Origin: UBA4717 sp002404395
GTDB lineage: Bacteria; Bacillota; Clostridia; Oscillospirales; CAG-272
Length of the DNA stretch: 5,613 nt
Assembly (NCBI GenBank): GCA_937902275.1
Contig: CALFNW010000167.1
Coordinates: 1 to 5,613, forward strand
Direction: 5' to 3'
Shown in pieces: positions 1-4,868 of the stretch. How positions within the stretch are numbered: the first letter of the stretch is position 1; every line of letters begins with the position of its first letter. Made by a program: the position numbers and the translations under genes. The notes beneath the pieces are model-generated. The model worked only from the letters and a program-made list of their open reading frames with translations, did no database searches and had not been told where the DNA came from.

Positions 1-75
1 CGCGGAAAGGGCTAAAGCCCTTAGACAAGTCCCTCGCAGAGTCCCCCTCACCCTCGCAAGGAAGGAAAATAACAT
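1..75. other. Leader or 3' end of an upstream phage gene; unresolved
   Basis: No complete gene fits here. One forward frame (codons starting at position 2) is open from the window edge to a TGA at 77-79. That TGA overlaps the next gene's ATG in an ATGA arrangement, so this could be the tail of an upstream phage gene. Two other frames are also possible: one stops at 13-15, the other runs to about 98. The stretch holds a small hairpin, AAGGGCT (7-13) with AGCCCTT (16-22), with no T-tract after it. It also has CCCTCGCA twice (31-38 and 51-58). An SD-like purine run, AAGGAAGG, lies at 58-65. Confidence 0.35.
24..37. repeat. Half-copy of the palindromic element near the tail gene
   Basis: GACAAGTCCCTCGC matches 5497-5510 at 13 of 14 bases, and CCCTCGCA recurs at 51-58. 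The left arm is not present, so it cannot fold as the full copies do. It may be a decayed copy of the same dispersed repeat or a chance match. Confidence 0.35.
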
Positions 76-1854
76 ATGAACACTATTCGTACACTTAATT
101 TCACCGTCGTCGGACAACGCATCGCGCAGTCGGGCGCACAGCTTGAACTGCCGCCTGTCTCCGACAGCGTAAACTACCTTTTCGCGCACTTCGACTGCTC
201 GCCCGAATGGGAGCCGCTGTCAAAGCTTGCCGTCTTTGAGTCAGAGCGAGGCGGGCGCTTCACCGTCGCGCTTGAGGACTTCACCTGCAAGATCCCCGCC
301 GAGCTGCTGTGCGACGGCGGCGCGCGCCTTGAGGTAGGTCTGCTCGGATTCGGAGACGGCGCGTACCGCCTCACCACCGATACCGCCGCCGTCACAGTCG
401 AATCCGCCTGCGCGACTTCTGGCGAAACTCCCGCCGAGCCGACTCCCGAACTGTACGCAAGCCTTGCCGAGAGCATACGCATGAGCAAATCCGACACCGA
501 TACAACGCTTGCCGCGCACGCCGCGCAGCTTGCGCTTTCCGACTCAAGGCTTGACACCGCACTCGGCGCGCTCGAAGCCCTTGAGACCCGCGTTGACTCA
601 AAGCTCGATTCAACGCTTGAAGCCAAATACGCGGGCAGAGTCGTCGGGATCGCGGCAAACGGCGAGCTTGTCCCGGTCGAACCCGCGCGCGCCGCGAACG
701 GACGCTTCGCAAACGCGCTGACCGTACGCGCGTCGGGCACCTCGCTCACGCTTTCGGACGTTTCGCCGATCGAACACGAGCTTGACGTTACCCTCACAGG
801 CTCAAACAGCAGGACCGCAAAGCTGACGGTCAGCGGCAAAACGCTCCTTGAACCTGATAAGGTCTCGCCGCTCAACAATGTCTATTCGGCGCGCGGATTG
901 ACCGCTCACGGCGCGCTCCGCTTAACGGGGCTTGTGCAGACTCAAAGTAACGAGAGCGGATATATCACCGCCAAAGCGAACGCGGGCGTTTACTCCAACA
1001 ACGCGCTCCAGCTCGCTTTCAAGCCGCTCGGCAGACCGATCATGGAATACCCGTTCATCAAGATCGGATACCGCACCGACTCGCTCTCGGACATAATCGA
1101 CTGCTCAATGCGCGCTCAAAACGGCGAAAGCTGGCTGCTGTCAATGCCCGAAGCTTACAGCGACATGAATCTGCATGAATTCATCATAAACCTGAATACC
1201 ATGTACGGAGGAGCCGGCGTGCCTGCGGCGGACGACACCGCGGCTTCGCTGATAATCAAGCCGTTCGGCAGCAGTACCGTCACCCTTTCACGCGAAAAGC
1301 ATTTCGACATAAAATATATCGCGGGCTTTTCGACCTACGAAGAAGCTGCCGCCTACTCTTTTGAAGCCGACCCGACGGAATACGCGGCGGACTTCGGGCT
1401 TATTCTCGCTTACAACAAAAACGCCGGCATCGTCGGTATCGGAGGAAATTACTCGGGCGCCGGCGGCACGCTGTCGCTGCCGCTGCTCAAGGCGGCGCAG
1501 AGCGAGCTTGCGGGAGCCGGATATCCGATATATTTCACGACCGCCGAGGATCCCGCAGGTCACCTGTCACGCCTTGAGGGACCCGACTCGGATGGGATCA
1601 TCCGCGCCGTGCTGACCGGCGTAAAGCCCGGCGAGCAGCTTGCGGTGCGCTTCAGACCCGTAATATACCAAAGTGCGCCCGCCGAGTATCTGCCCGACGC
1701 AAGCGGCAGAGTCGTCGGCGTGAAAAGCCTCGCTCCCGAAATGAAGCTTTCCGCCGACCGCGTAGTTACGATAAACGCCGTCTATGAGCGCGACGCGAAC
1801 GCGGTTATAGACGCGCTTGAAGCGCGAATCGCCGCGCTCGAAGCCGAAGTGTAA
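76..1854 (+). CDS. Phage baseplate/tail-tip protein, probable receptor-binding
   Basis: This is a virion structural protein, probably at the tail tip, where it would contact the cell surface. The first ~110 residues look like the beta-rich N-terminal domain of BppU-type baseplate proteins from Firmicutes phages, with the pattern 'AVFES...DFTCKIPAELL...LEVGLLGF'. Residues ~125-185 are a predicted helical/coiled-coil stalk. A short GRVVG motif follows at 187-191 and recurs at 544-548. Residues ~320-428 resemble a module from secreted clostridial proteins, with 'YPFIKIGYRT' at 325-334 and 'FDIKYIAGFSTYEEA' at 410-424. The C-terminus (575-592) is a heptad-like helix that could trimerise the protein. 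The ATG follows AAGGAAGG (58-65) at 10-nt spacing. The gene sits directly before the lysis genes, the usual place for the last tail gene. The phage structural assignment is fairly secure; receptor binding is inferred. Confidence 0.75.
   Translation: MNTIRTLNFTVVGQRIAQSGAQLELPPVSDSVNYLFAHFDCSPEWEPLSKLAVFESERGGRFTVALEDFTCKIPAELLCDGGARLEVGLLGFGDGAYRLTTDTAAVTVESACATSGETPAEPTPELYASLAESIRMSKSDTDTTLAAHAAQLALSDSRLDTALGALEALETRVDSKLDSTLEAKYAGRVVGIAANGELVPVEPARAANGRFANALTVRASGTSLTLSDVSPIEHELDVTLTGSNSRTAKLTVSGKTLLEPDKVSPLNNVYSARGLTAHGALRLTGLVQTQSNESGYITAKANAGVYSNNALQLAFKPLGRPIMEYPFIKIGYRTDSLSDIIDCSMRAQNGESWLLSMPEAYSDMNLHEFIINLNTMYGGAGVPAADDTAASLIIKPFGSSTVTLSREKHFDIKYIAGFSTYEEAAAYSFEADPTEYAADFGLILAYNKNAGIVGIGGNYSGAGGTLSLPLLKAAQSELAGAGYPIYFTTAEDPAGHLSRLEGPDSDGIIRAVLTGVKPGEQLAVRFRPVIYQSAPAEYLPDASGRVVGVKSLAPEMKLSADRVVTINAVYERDANAVIDALEARIAALEAEV
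634..647 (+). repeat. Internal GGCAGAGTCGTCGG repeat, copy 1
   Basis: This 14-nt stretch encodes GRVVG (residues 187-191) of the tail protein. It is identical in sequence and reading frame to 1705-1718. It lies just after the first coiled coil, at what looks like a domain boundary. Confidence 0.6.
1705..1718 (+). repeat. Internal GGCAGAGTCGTCGG repeat, copy 2
   Basis: This is the second exact copy of the 14-nt stretch at 634-647, encoding GRVVG at residues 544-548. It lies shortly before the C-terminal helix. The two copies may mark a duplicated linker or short beta motif that connects modules. Confidence 0.6.
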
Positions 1855-1871
1855 GATTCGGGGGTGAGTTT

Positions 1872-2141
1872 ATGTCATGGGAAATCACCGTCGGCATCAT
1901 CGCGCTTTTCAGCTTTATGCTGAGCGTGATGACGCCGCTTTTGAAGCTTAATTCGTCGATCACCAAGCTCAACTGCGCGATCGACGAGCTGCGCACGAGC
2001 ATAGCCCGCAGCGACGACCGCATCACGAAGCACGGTATTGAGCTTGACCGCCACGAGAAGCGGATCTCGCATCTTGAAGAGACCGTGAAGATACAGTCTC
2101 ACGTGAGCGAAGTCAACAACTTCACGGACGCAGGTTTTTGA
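1872..2141 (+). CDS. Small membrane-anchored coiled-coil phage protein, XhlA/holin-accessory-like
   Basis: This is an 89-residue protein. Residues ~4-26 form one hydrophobic membrane segment, 'ITVGIIALFSFMLSVM'. Residues ~27-75 form a long charged helix with heptad spacing (SITKLN, IDELRTSI, IELDRHEKRISHLEETV). This one-helix-plus-coil design is typical of XhlA-like and other holin-accessory proteins, which lie between tail genes and endolysins in Firmicutes phages. It begins 17 nt after the tail gene, with a GGGGTGAG SD at 1861-1868. In XhlA itself the helix is C-terminal, so the family name is uncertain. A role in lysis or in anchoring lysis proteins is inferred from topology and position. 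Confidence 0.6.
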   Translation: MSWEITVGIIALFSFMLSVMTPLLKLNSSITKLNCAIDELRTSIARSDDRITKHGIELDRHEKRISHLEETVKIQSHVSEVNNFTDAGF

Positions 2142-2164
2142 AAATGGGACTCAAGCCCATTTTT
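2141..2164 (+). terminator. Terminator-like hairpin before the endolysin gene
   Basis: AAAATGGG (2141-2148) pairs with CCCATTTT (2156-2163) around a 7-nt loop, and the T-run reaches 2164. The hairpin begins at the last base of the preceding stop codon. It could be a weak or partial intrinsic terminator that lowers endolysin expression relative to tail genes, or an mRNA-processing or stability element. The short T-tract makes strong termination doubtful. Confidence 0.45.
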
Positions 2165-2212
2165 GGGTAACATTGCCGTTCGTTTTTTGAAATTCCAAAT
2201 GAGGAGGTACAT

Positions 2213-2767
2213 ATGCTTTTACCGATCAGAAAAGGCAATATCAGGATAACGTCGCCGTATGGGAACCGTGTGCTTAACGGAGTCTCGGGTTTTCACGCGG
2301 GGCTTGACATTGTCGGTCAGGATTCCGACGAGATAGTGAGCGTAGCGGGCGGGCGCGTGCTGTGGTCGCAGATAATCACCGACCGGAACAATCCCACATG
2401 GGAGTGGGGCAACTACGTCGCGGTAACGGGCGGGGACGGTGTGACGATCTACTACTGCCACATGGCAGAGCGCAAGGTCAAGGCGGGCGACCGTGTGAAA
2501 GCGGGCGACGTTATCGGGATCATGGGCAGCACCGGCTATTCATTCGGCAAGCACCTGCATTTTGAGGTGCGCCCGAACAATTACAAAGCGGCAAACGCCG
2601 CCGATTATCTCGGCGTGCCGAACGCGGTCGGGGACATTTCGGCGCGCGACTACTACGCGGATATCGTATGCAAGCGCACCGGCTTTACCGCCGGAACGCG
2701 CGCTTACGTGAACGCATACAAGTTTGCCGAAGATTTTTGGCGCAAGCTTGCGCTTAATATGAAGTGA
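2213..2767 (+). CDS. Phage endolysin, M23-family zinc metallopeptidase
   Basis: This is a peptidoglycan endopeptidase of the M23 (LytM/lysostaphin) family, presumed to cut cell-wall cross-bridges or stem peptides at the end of infection. The M23 fold spans residues ~1-130. Zinc ligands are H28 and D32 in the HxxxD motif (HAGLD) and H116 in HLHFE. H83 (YCHM) and H114 match the catalytic histidines of LytM. All key residues are present, so the enzyme should be active. Residues ~135-184 form a C-terminal extension, 'YYADIVCKRTGFTAGTRAY...FAEDFWRKLALNMK', which I know only as a tail common in clostridial phage lysins; it may help bind the wall. There is no signal peptide, consistent with release through a holin. 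The start has an excellent SD, GAGGAGG at 2201-2207, 5 nt before the ATG. The final codons overlap the SD of the next gene, suggesting coupling. Confidence 0.88.
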   Translation: MLLPIRKGNIRITSPYGNRVLNGVSGFHAGLDIVGQDSDEIVSVAGGRVLWSQIITDRNNPTWEWGNYVAVTGGDGVTIYYCHMAERKVKAGDRVKAGDVIGIMGSTGYSFGKHLHFEVRPNNYKAANAADYLGVPNAVGDISARDYYADIVCKRTGFTAGTRAYVNAYKFAEDFWRKLALNMK

Positions 2768-2775
2768 GGCAAGTT

Positions 2776-3108
2776 ATGAACAGAAAAAAGAAAGCTGAGC
2801 TTATCGCGCTGATCGACAGGCTTGACGAGAATCCCGCGCCCAAAAAGCGCGGGACATTCAAAGAGTTTTCAAAGCGGGTGATCGTGGCGATGACGCTCGT
2901 ATGGTTTATCGGCGCGCTGTTCGCGGCGGCAATGCTCGTCTGGCAGACGTTTCTCGGGCAGGCGGTCATGCTTGACGGGATACTTACCTACATAGGCGCG
3001 CCTATGACCGGCGGCATTGTGGCGTATCTCATCAAGTCCGCCGCCGAAAACCGGGTGAAGATTGCAAAAAACAACACGGAAAGTAATGAGAATAACGATT
3101 GCGCTTAG
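2776..3108 (+). CDS. Two-helix phage membrane protein, possible holin
   Basis: This is a 110-residue protein. Residues 1-34 are a basic, charged cytoplasmic-type N-terminus. Two hydrophobic segments follow, at ~35-56 (VIVAMTLVWFIGALFAAAMLVW) and ~64-86 (VMLDGILTYIGAPMTGGIVAYLI), then a charged, Asn-rich C-terminal tail. Two helices, small size and a place directly after an endolysin suit a holin or holin modulator, but I cannot name a family. I chose ATG 2776 because GTGAGG (2764-2769) is a good SD 6 nt upstream of it. An in-frame GTG at 2764 would add four residues but lies inside that SD and overlaps the endolysin stop by 4 nt. The downstream neighbour is another holin-like gene 19 nt away. 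Confidence 0.6.
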   Translation: MNRKKKAELIALIDRLDENPAPKKRGTFKEFSKRVIVAMTLVWFIGALFAAAMLVWQTFLGQAVMLDGILTYIGAPMTGGIVAYLIKSAAENRVKIAKNNTESNENNDCA

Positions 3109-3127
3109 AGCGCGGAAAGGGTAAATT

Positions 3128-3442
3128 ATGAATATTTATGCTTACATAATCATATGCGTTGCGGCGCTTGCATTTTGCGTACTGCTGGCGCGGGGCGGTC
3201 AGGTAAGGAAGATCCGTTCGCTTGTGCTTGCGCTTGTCTGCGCGGTCGAGGTCGAATGGGGTTCCAAGACGGGCGAGATCAAGAAAGCCACCGTAATGGA
3301 GCGGCTGTACGAGCTGCTTCCCGGGTGGGCGAAGGTGTTTATCTCGGAAAAGACGCTGTCGGCGATAATCGAGGACGGCAAGCGCGAGATGGATCTGCTC
3401 AGCGAAGAGGTCAAAAACAAGCTCGCGGAATTTAAGAAATAA
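3128..3442 (+). CDS. Holin-like protein resembling the LLH (superfamily 6) family
   Basis: This is a 104-residue protein with one N-terminal membrane segment (residues ~3-22, IYAYIIICVAALAFCVLLA). A basic stretch and an amphipathic helix follow, 'IRSLVLALVCAVEVEWGSKTGEIKKATVMERLYELLP', then a charged helical C-terminus ending in Lys residues. This layout resembles phage holins of the LLH family: an N-terminal helix, a V-E-rich helix, then a Gly/Lys segment. Holins form pores in the cytoplasmic membrane that release the endolysin. The SD is GGAAAGGG (3114-3121), 6 nt before the ATG. This is the last gene of the phage-like block. The family call rests on recalled pattern and layout and is moderately sure. 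Confidence 0.6.
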   Translation: MNIYAYIIICVAALAFCVLLARGGQVRKIRSLVLALVCAVEVEWGSKTGEIKKATVMERLYELLPGWAKVFISEKTLSAIIEDGKREMDLLSEEVKNKLAEFKK

Positions 3443-3490
3443 GGAAATAATAAAAGCCGGCGCAGTGCGAAAGCAGCGTCTGAGTCAAAA

Positions 3491-3522
3491 CTTCACCCGA
3501 GGTGCGAAATTTTCGCCGTTTT
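3491..3522 (+). terminator. Weak terminator candidate after the lysis genes
   Basis: TTCACC and GGTGCGAA can fold around CGA (3492-3508) with one bulged base. The fold is followed by ATTTTCGCCGTTTT, a discontinuous T-rich stretch. This could end the phage late transcript before the host promoter. The stem is short and bulged, so the call is tentative. Confidence 0.3.
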
Positions 3523-3545
3523 CCGCCGTTTTTTGCCGAAAACTA

Positions 3546-3574
3546 TTGCAATGCCCGAAATTTTGCGATATAAT
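3546..3574 (+). promoter_or_regulatory. Sigma-A-type promoter of the prolyl-tRNA editing gene
   Basis: The -35 box TTGCAA (3546-3551) matches four of six consensus bases. The -10 box TATAAT (3569-3574) is perfect. The spacer is exactly 17 bp. Transcription would start near 3581, leaving a leader of about 60 nt before the ATG at 3640. The promoter lies downstream of the phage genes, so the host gene should be expressed independently of them. Confidence 0.75.
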
Positions 3575-3639
3575 AACCGGTATTACGATCGGCAAACAAA
3601 CCGAACCTGCGCCGCCGACGCGGCAGAAAGCGAAACACC

Positions 3640-4188
3640 ATGCTTACCCTGCATAACGGCCGCCCGTCCGACACCTCGGGCAGACTTCAAAAAGAACTCG
3701 CCGTTTATGACCTGCTCGACCGACTCGGCATCGCATATGAGCGCGTTGACCATGAGCCTGCCTTCACCATGGAGGCGTGCGAGGAGATAGACCGCGCGCT
3801 CGCTCCCTGCGTGATCTGCAAGAATCTTTTGCTTTACAACTCAAACAAGACAAGCTTTTATCTGCTGATGCTTCGCGGAGACAAAAAGTTCAACACCAAA
3901 GAGGTGTCCTCACAGATCGGCAGCACACGCCTTTCCTTTGCGCCCGAGGAATTTATGGAAAAATTTCTCGATCTCACTCCCGGCTCGGTCAGCGTGATGG
4001 GGCTGATGAACGACCGCGAAAATCAGGTAAAGCTCCTGATCGACCGCGACGTGCTCGACTCCGAATACGTCGGCTGCCATCCGTGCATAAACACTTCAAG
4101 CCTCAGAATGAAAACGCGCGACCTTTGCGAGCGTTTTCTGCCCGCTGTAGGTCACGCGTATCAGATCGTGGAGATATCGGCAAATTAA
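3640..4188 (+). CDS. Prolyl-tRNA editing protein, YbaK/ProX (PrdX-like) family
   Basis: This is a free-standing trans-editing deacylase of the YbaK/EbsC fold. Relatives (PrdX/ProXp-ala) hydrolyse alanine wrongly attached to tRNA-Pro by prolyl-tRNA synthetase, protecting translation accuracy in the cytoplasm. The 182-residue length is close to that of PrdX. Visible signatures are 'NGRPSDTSGRLQKE' at 6-19, 'ERVDHEPAFTMEACEEID' at 34-51, and K61 in CKNLLL, the conserved lysine of the editing site. 'GCHPCINTSSL' at 145-155 is the family's GxHPxxNT substrate-pocket motif. The start is supported by the family-typical N-terminus; its SD is weak (GAAAG near 3626-3630). A good promoter lies upstream. 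The gene ends 3 nt before the stop of the opposing gene. Substrate choice (Ala rather than Cys) is inferred from family resemblance. Confidence 0.9.
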   Translation: MLTLHNGRPSDTSGRLQKELAVYDLLDRLGIAYERVDHEPAFTMEACEEIDRALAPCVICKNLLLYNSNKTSFYLLMLRGDKKFNTKEVSSQIGSTRLSFAPEEFMEKFLDLTPGSVSVMGLMNDRENQVKLLIDRDVLDSEYVGCHPCINTSSLRMKTRDLCERFLPAVGHAYQIVEISAN

Positions 4189-4191
4189 GTC

Positions 4192-4575
4192 TCACTCGGG
4201 CTTGGCTTTGTCGCTTTCGGTATCATTTTCCTTTTCTTTGTTTATGACGGGAACGTGGACCGTGACGCGCTTGCCGCGCAGCTTGCAGTTCTGTATCACG
4301 TATTTCGTGCCGTGCGATTTGCGGTCCCAGAACGCGTACACCTCGTCGGCGTAGTCGATTATTTCAAGATTGCGCACGAGCGGCGCGCGTCTGCCGTAGG
4401 TCTCGTAGTCGGGCAAAAACTCGGTCAGCTTTATGCCGTGCGCCTTTGCGTATTCACGCGCGGCGGTATCAACTCCGCGCGCGCCGCCCGACACGATCTC
4501 ATCCACGCCCTCGGGCAGATAATCGCCGAGATCCTTTAAGTTGATCCCGCGGGACCCCACAATTGCAAGTTTCAT
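4192..4575 (-). CDS. SLOG-superfamily (DprA/DUF2493-like) Rossmann-fold protein
   Basis: This is a 127-residue protein with hallmarks of the SLOG/YspA (DUF2493-like) group. The N-terminal strand and loop are 'MKLAIVGSRGI' (GSRG at 7-10). 'SGGARGVDTAAREYA' (29-43) is the GGxxGxD nucleotide-phosphate loop. 'YGRRAPLVRNLEIIDYAD' (60-77) has the conserved Arg-Asn, and 'FWDRKSHGTKYVI' (82-94) the GT motif before the last helix. Residues after ~110 are a charged, low-complexity tail. SLOG proteins are thought to bind nucleotides or their derivatives; small stand-alone members like this have no known function. The start has a strong SD, GGGAGG (4585-4590 region), 9 nt upstream. A GC-rich hairpin lies immediately 5' of that SD. 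The gene converges on the prolyl-tRNA editing gene with a 3-nt gap, so neither has room for its own terminator. Confidence 0.8.
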   Translation of the reverse strand: MKLAIVGSRGINLKDLGDYLPEGVDEIVSGGARGVDTAAREYAKAHGIKLTEFLPDYETYGRRAPLVRNLEIIDYADEVYAFWDRKSHGTKYVIQNCKLRGKRVTVHVPVINKEKENDTESDKAKPE

Positions 4576-4591
4576 TTTATATTTCCTCCCC

Positions 4592-4614
4592 GCGCCGTAA
4601 TTTGCGGCGCTTTT
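4592..4614 (+). terminator. GC-rich hairpin with T-tract on + strand, in the SLOG gene leader
   Basis: GCGCCG (4592-4597) pairs with CGGCGC (4605-4610) around a 7-nt loop. TTTTGATTTT follows on the + strand, so read forwards it resembles an intrinsic terminator for transcripts running through from the prolyl-tRNA editing gene. On the minus strand the same hairpin ends 2-3 nt before the SD of the SLOG gene, where it could influence ribosome access. Both roles are inferred. Confidence 0.5.
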
Positions 4615-4733
4615 GATTTTAACGGAATATTTTTGTGCTTGTCCGCATAATTTTTAGAACAAGCCGCAAAAGCTTTGCAGCTCAGCAAAGCAGAATTACG
4701 GTGCTGTCCGGGTCATGCCGGTGCGAAACCAAA

Positions 4734-4772
4734 GGGGTGTTAAAAAACTCATTCTGAGTTTTTTAACACCCC
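4734..4772. repeat. Perfect palindrome with 18-bp arms, likely bidirectional terminator
   Basis: The arm at 4734-4751 (GGGGTGTTAAAAAACTCA) is the exact reverse complement of 4755-4772, with a TTC loop at 4752-4754. The core CTCA/TGAG stem is flanked by A6 and T6, so in either direction it reads as A-tract, stem, U-tract, the plan of a bidirectional intrinsic terminator. It lies about 100 bp downstream of mscL on that gene's strand. The outer GGGGTGTT/AACACCCC arms go beyond what a terminator needs, so a dispersed palindromic repeat is an alternative. Confidence 0.65.
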
Positions 4773-4850
4773 CTCTGCATTGATTCTGACAGCAAAAATT
4801 AAACTTACGGAAGCAAAAGTGTCGTGAGCTGACCGCGCTCTGCCTTTTAT

Positions 4851-4865
4851 GTAAAAATATTTTAC
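4851..4865 (-). terminator. AT-rich hairpin just after the mscL stop
   Basis: GTAAAA (4851-4856) pairs with TTTTAC (4860-4865) around ATA, only 3 nt past the mscL stop codon. It is AT-rich and weak, so it could be part of mscL transcript end formation, but the larger palindrome further downstream is a better candidate. Confidence 0.25.
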
Positions 4866-4868
4866 AGC

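Larger units (their letters stand above)
3443..3639. other. Phage/host junction region without a gene
   Basis: This stretch separates the last lysis gene from the first host-like gene. Short open frames cross it, but none has a convincing start signal or protein-like composition. It holds a weak hairpin with CACC (3494-3497) and GGTG (3501-3504), a tandem CGCCGTTTT (3514-3522 and 3524-3532) and the promoter at 3546-3574. If the phage block is an integrated prophage, its right attachment site is expected in about 3443-3545. I cannot point to the core, because the left end is outside the window. Confidence 0.5.
4576..4868. other. Structured intergenic region between mscL and the SLOG gene
   Basis: I see no coding sequence in these 293 bases. 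They contain a chain of inverted repeats. GCGCCG/CGGCGC lies at 4592-4610. GCTTGT (4637-4642) pairs with ACAAGC (4659-4664). GCTTTGC (4672-4678) pairs with GCAAAGC (4685-4691). CCGG (4708-4711) pairs with CCGG (4718-4721). A perfect 18-bp-arm palindrome follows at 4734-4772, and an AT-rich hairpin at 4851-4865. The SLOG gene's promoter must lie here or upstream of mscL, but I found no convincing -35/-10 pair on the minus strand. A small structured RNA is possible but matches no class I recognise. Confidence 0.5.

Noticed and set aside
174..878. Long minus-strand open frame (234 codons) inside the tail gene
   Set aside because: It is fully antisense to a well-supported gene with a good SD. Its Ser/Ala/Arg-rich composition is what the reverse reading of a GC-rich gene gives, and no domain is seen.
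76..1854. Diversity-generating retroelement target at the tail protein end
   Set aside because: No reverse transcriptase, template repeat or adenine-biased variable repeat is seen. The only internal repeat is an identical 14-nt stretch.
1..3121. CGCGGAAAGGG at 1-11 and 3111-3121 as phage attachment repeats
   Set aside because: The second copy is the SD region of the last lysis gene, inside the phage block, and 11 nt of SD-like sequence can recur by chance.
3465..3656. Short forward frames in the junction region as possible small genes
   Set aside because: They have no SD, run through the promoter and repeats, and show low-complexity, shadow-like composition.
3777..4247. Arg-rich plus-strand frame overlapping the prolyl-tRNA editing gene
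   Set aside because: It is an out-of-frame reading of a clearly conserved gene, with a biased Arg-rich composition.
4701..4733. tRNA-like or riboswitch fragment near the large palindrome
   Set aside because: No acceptor/T-arm pairing, CCA end or known riboswitch core could be matched; only short CCGG pairings are present.
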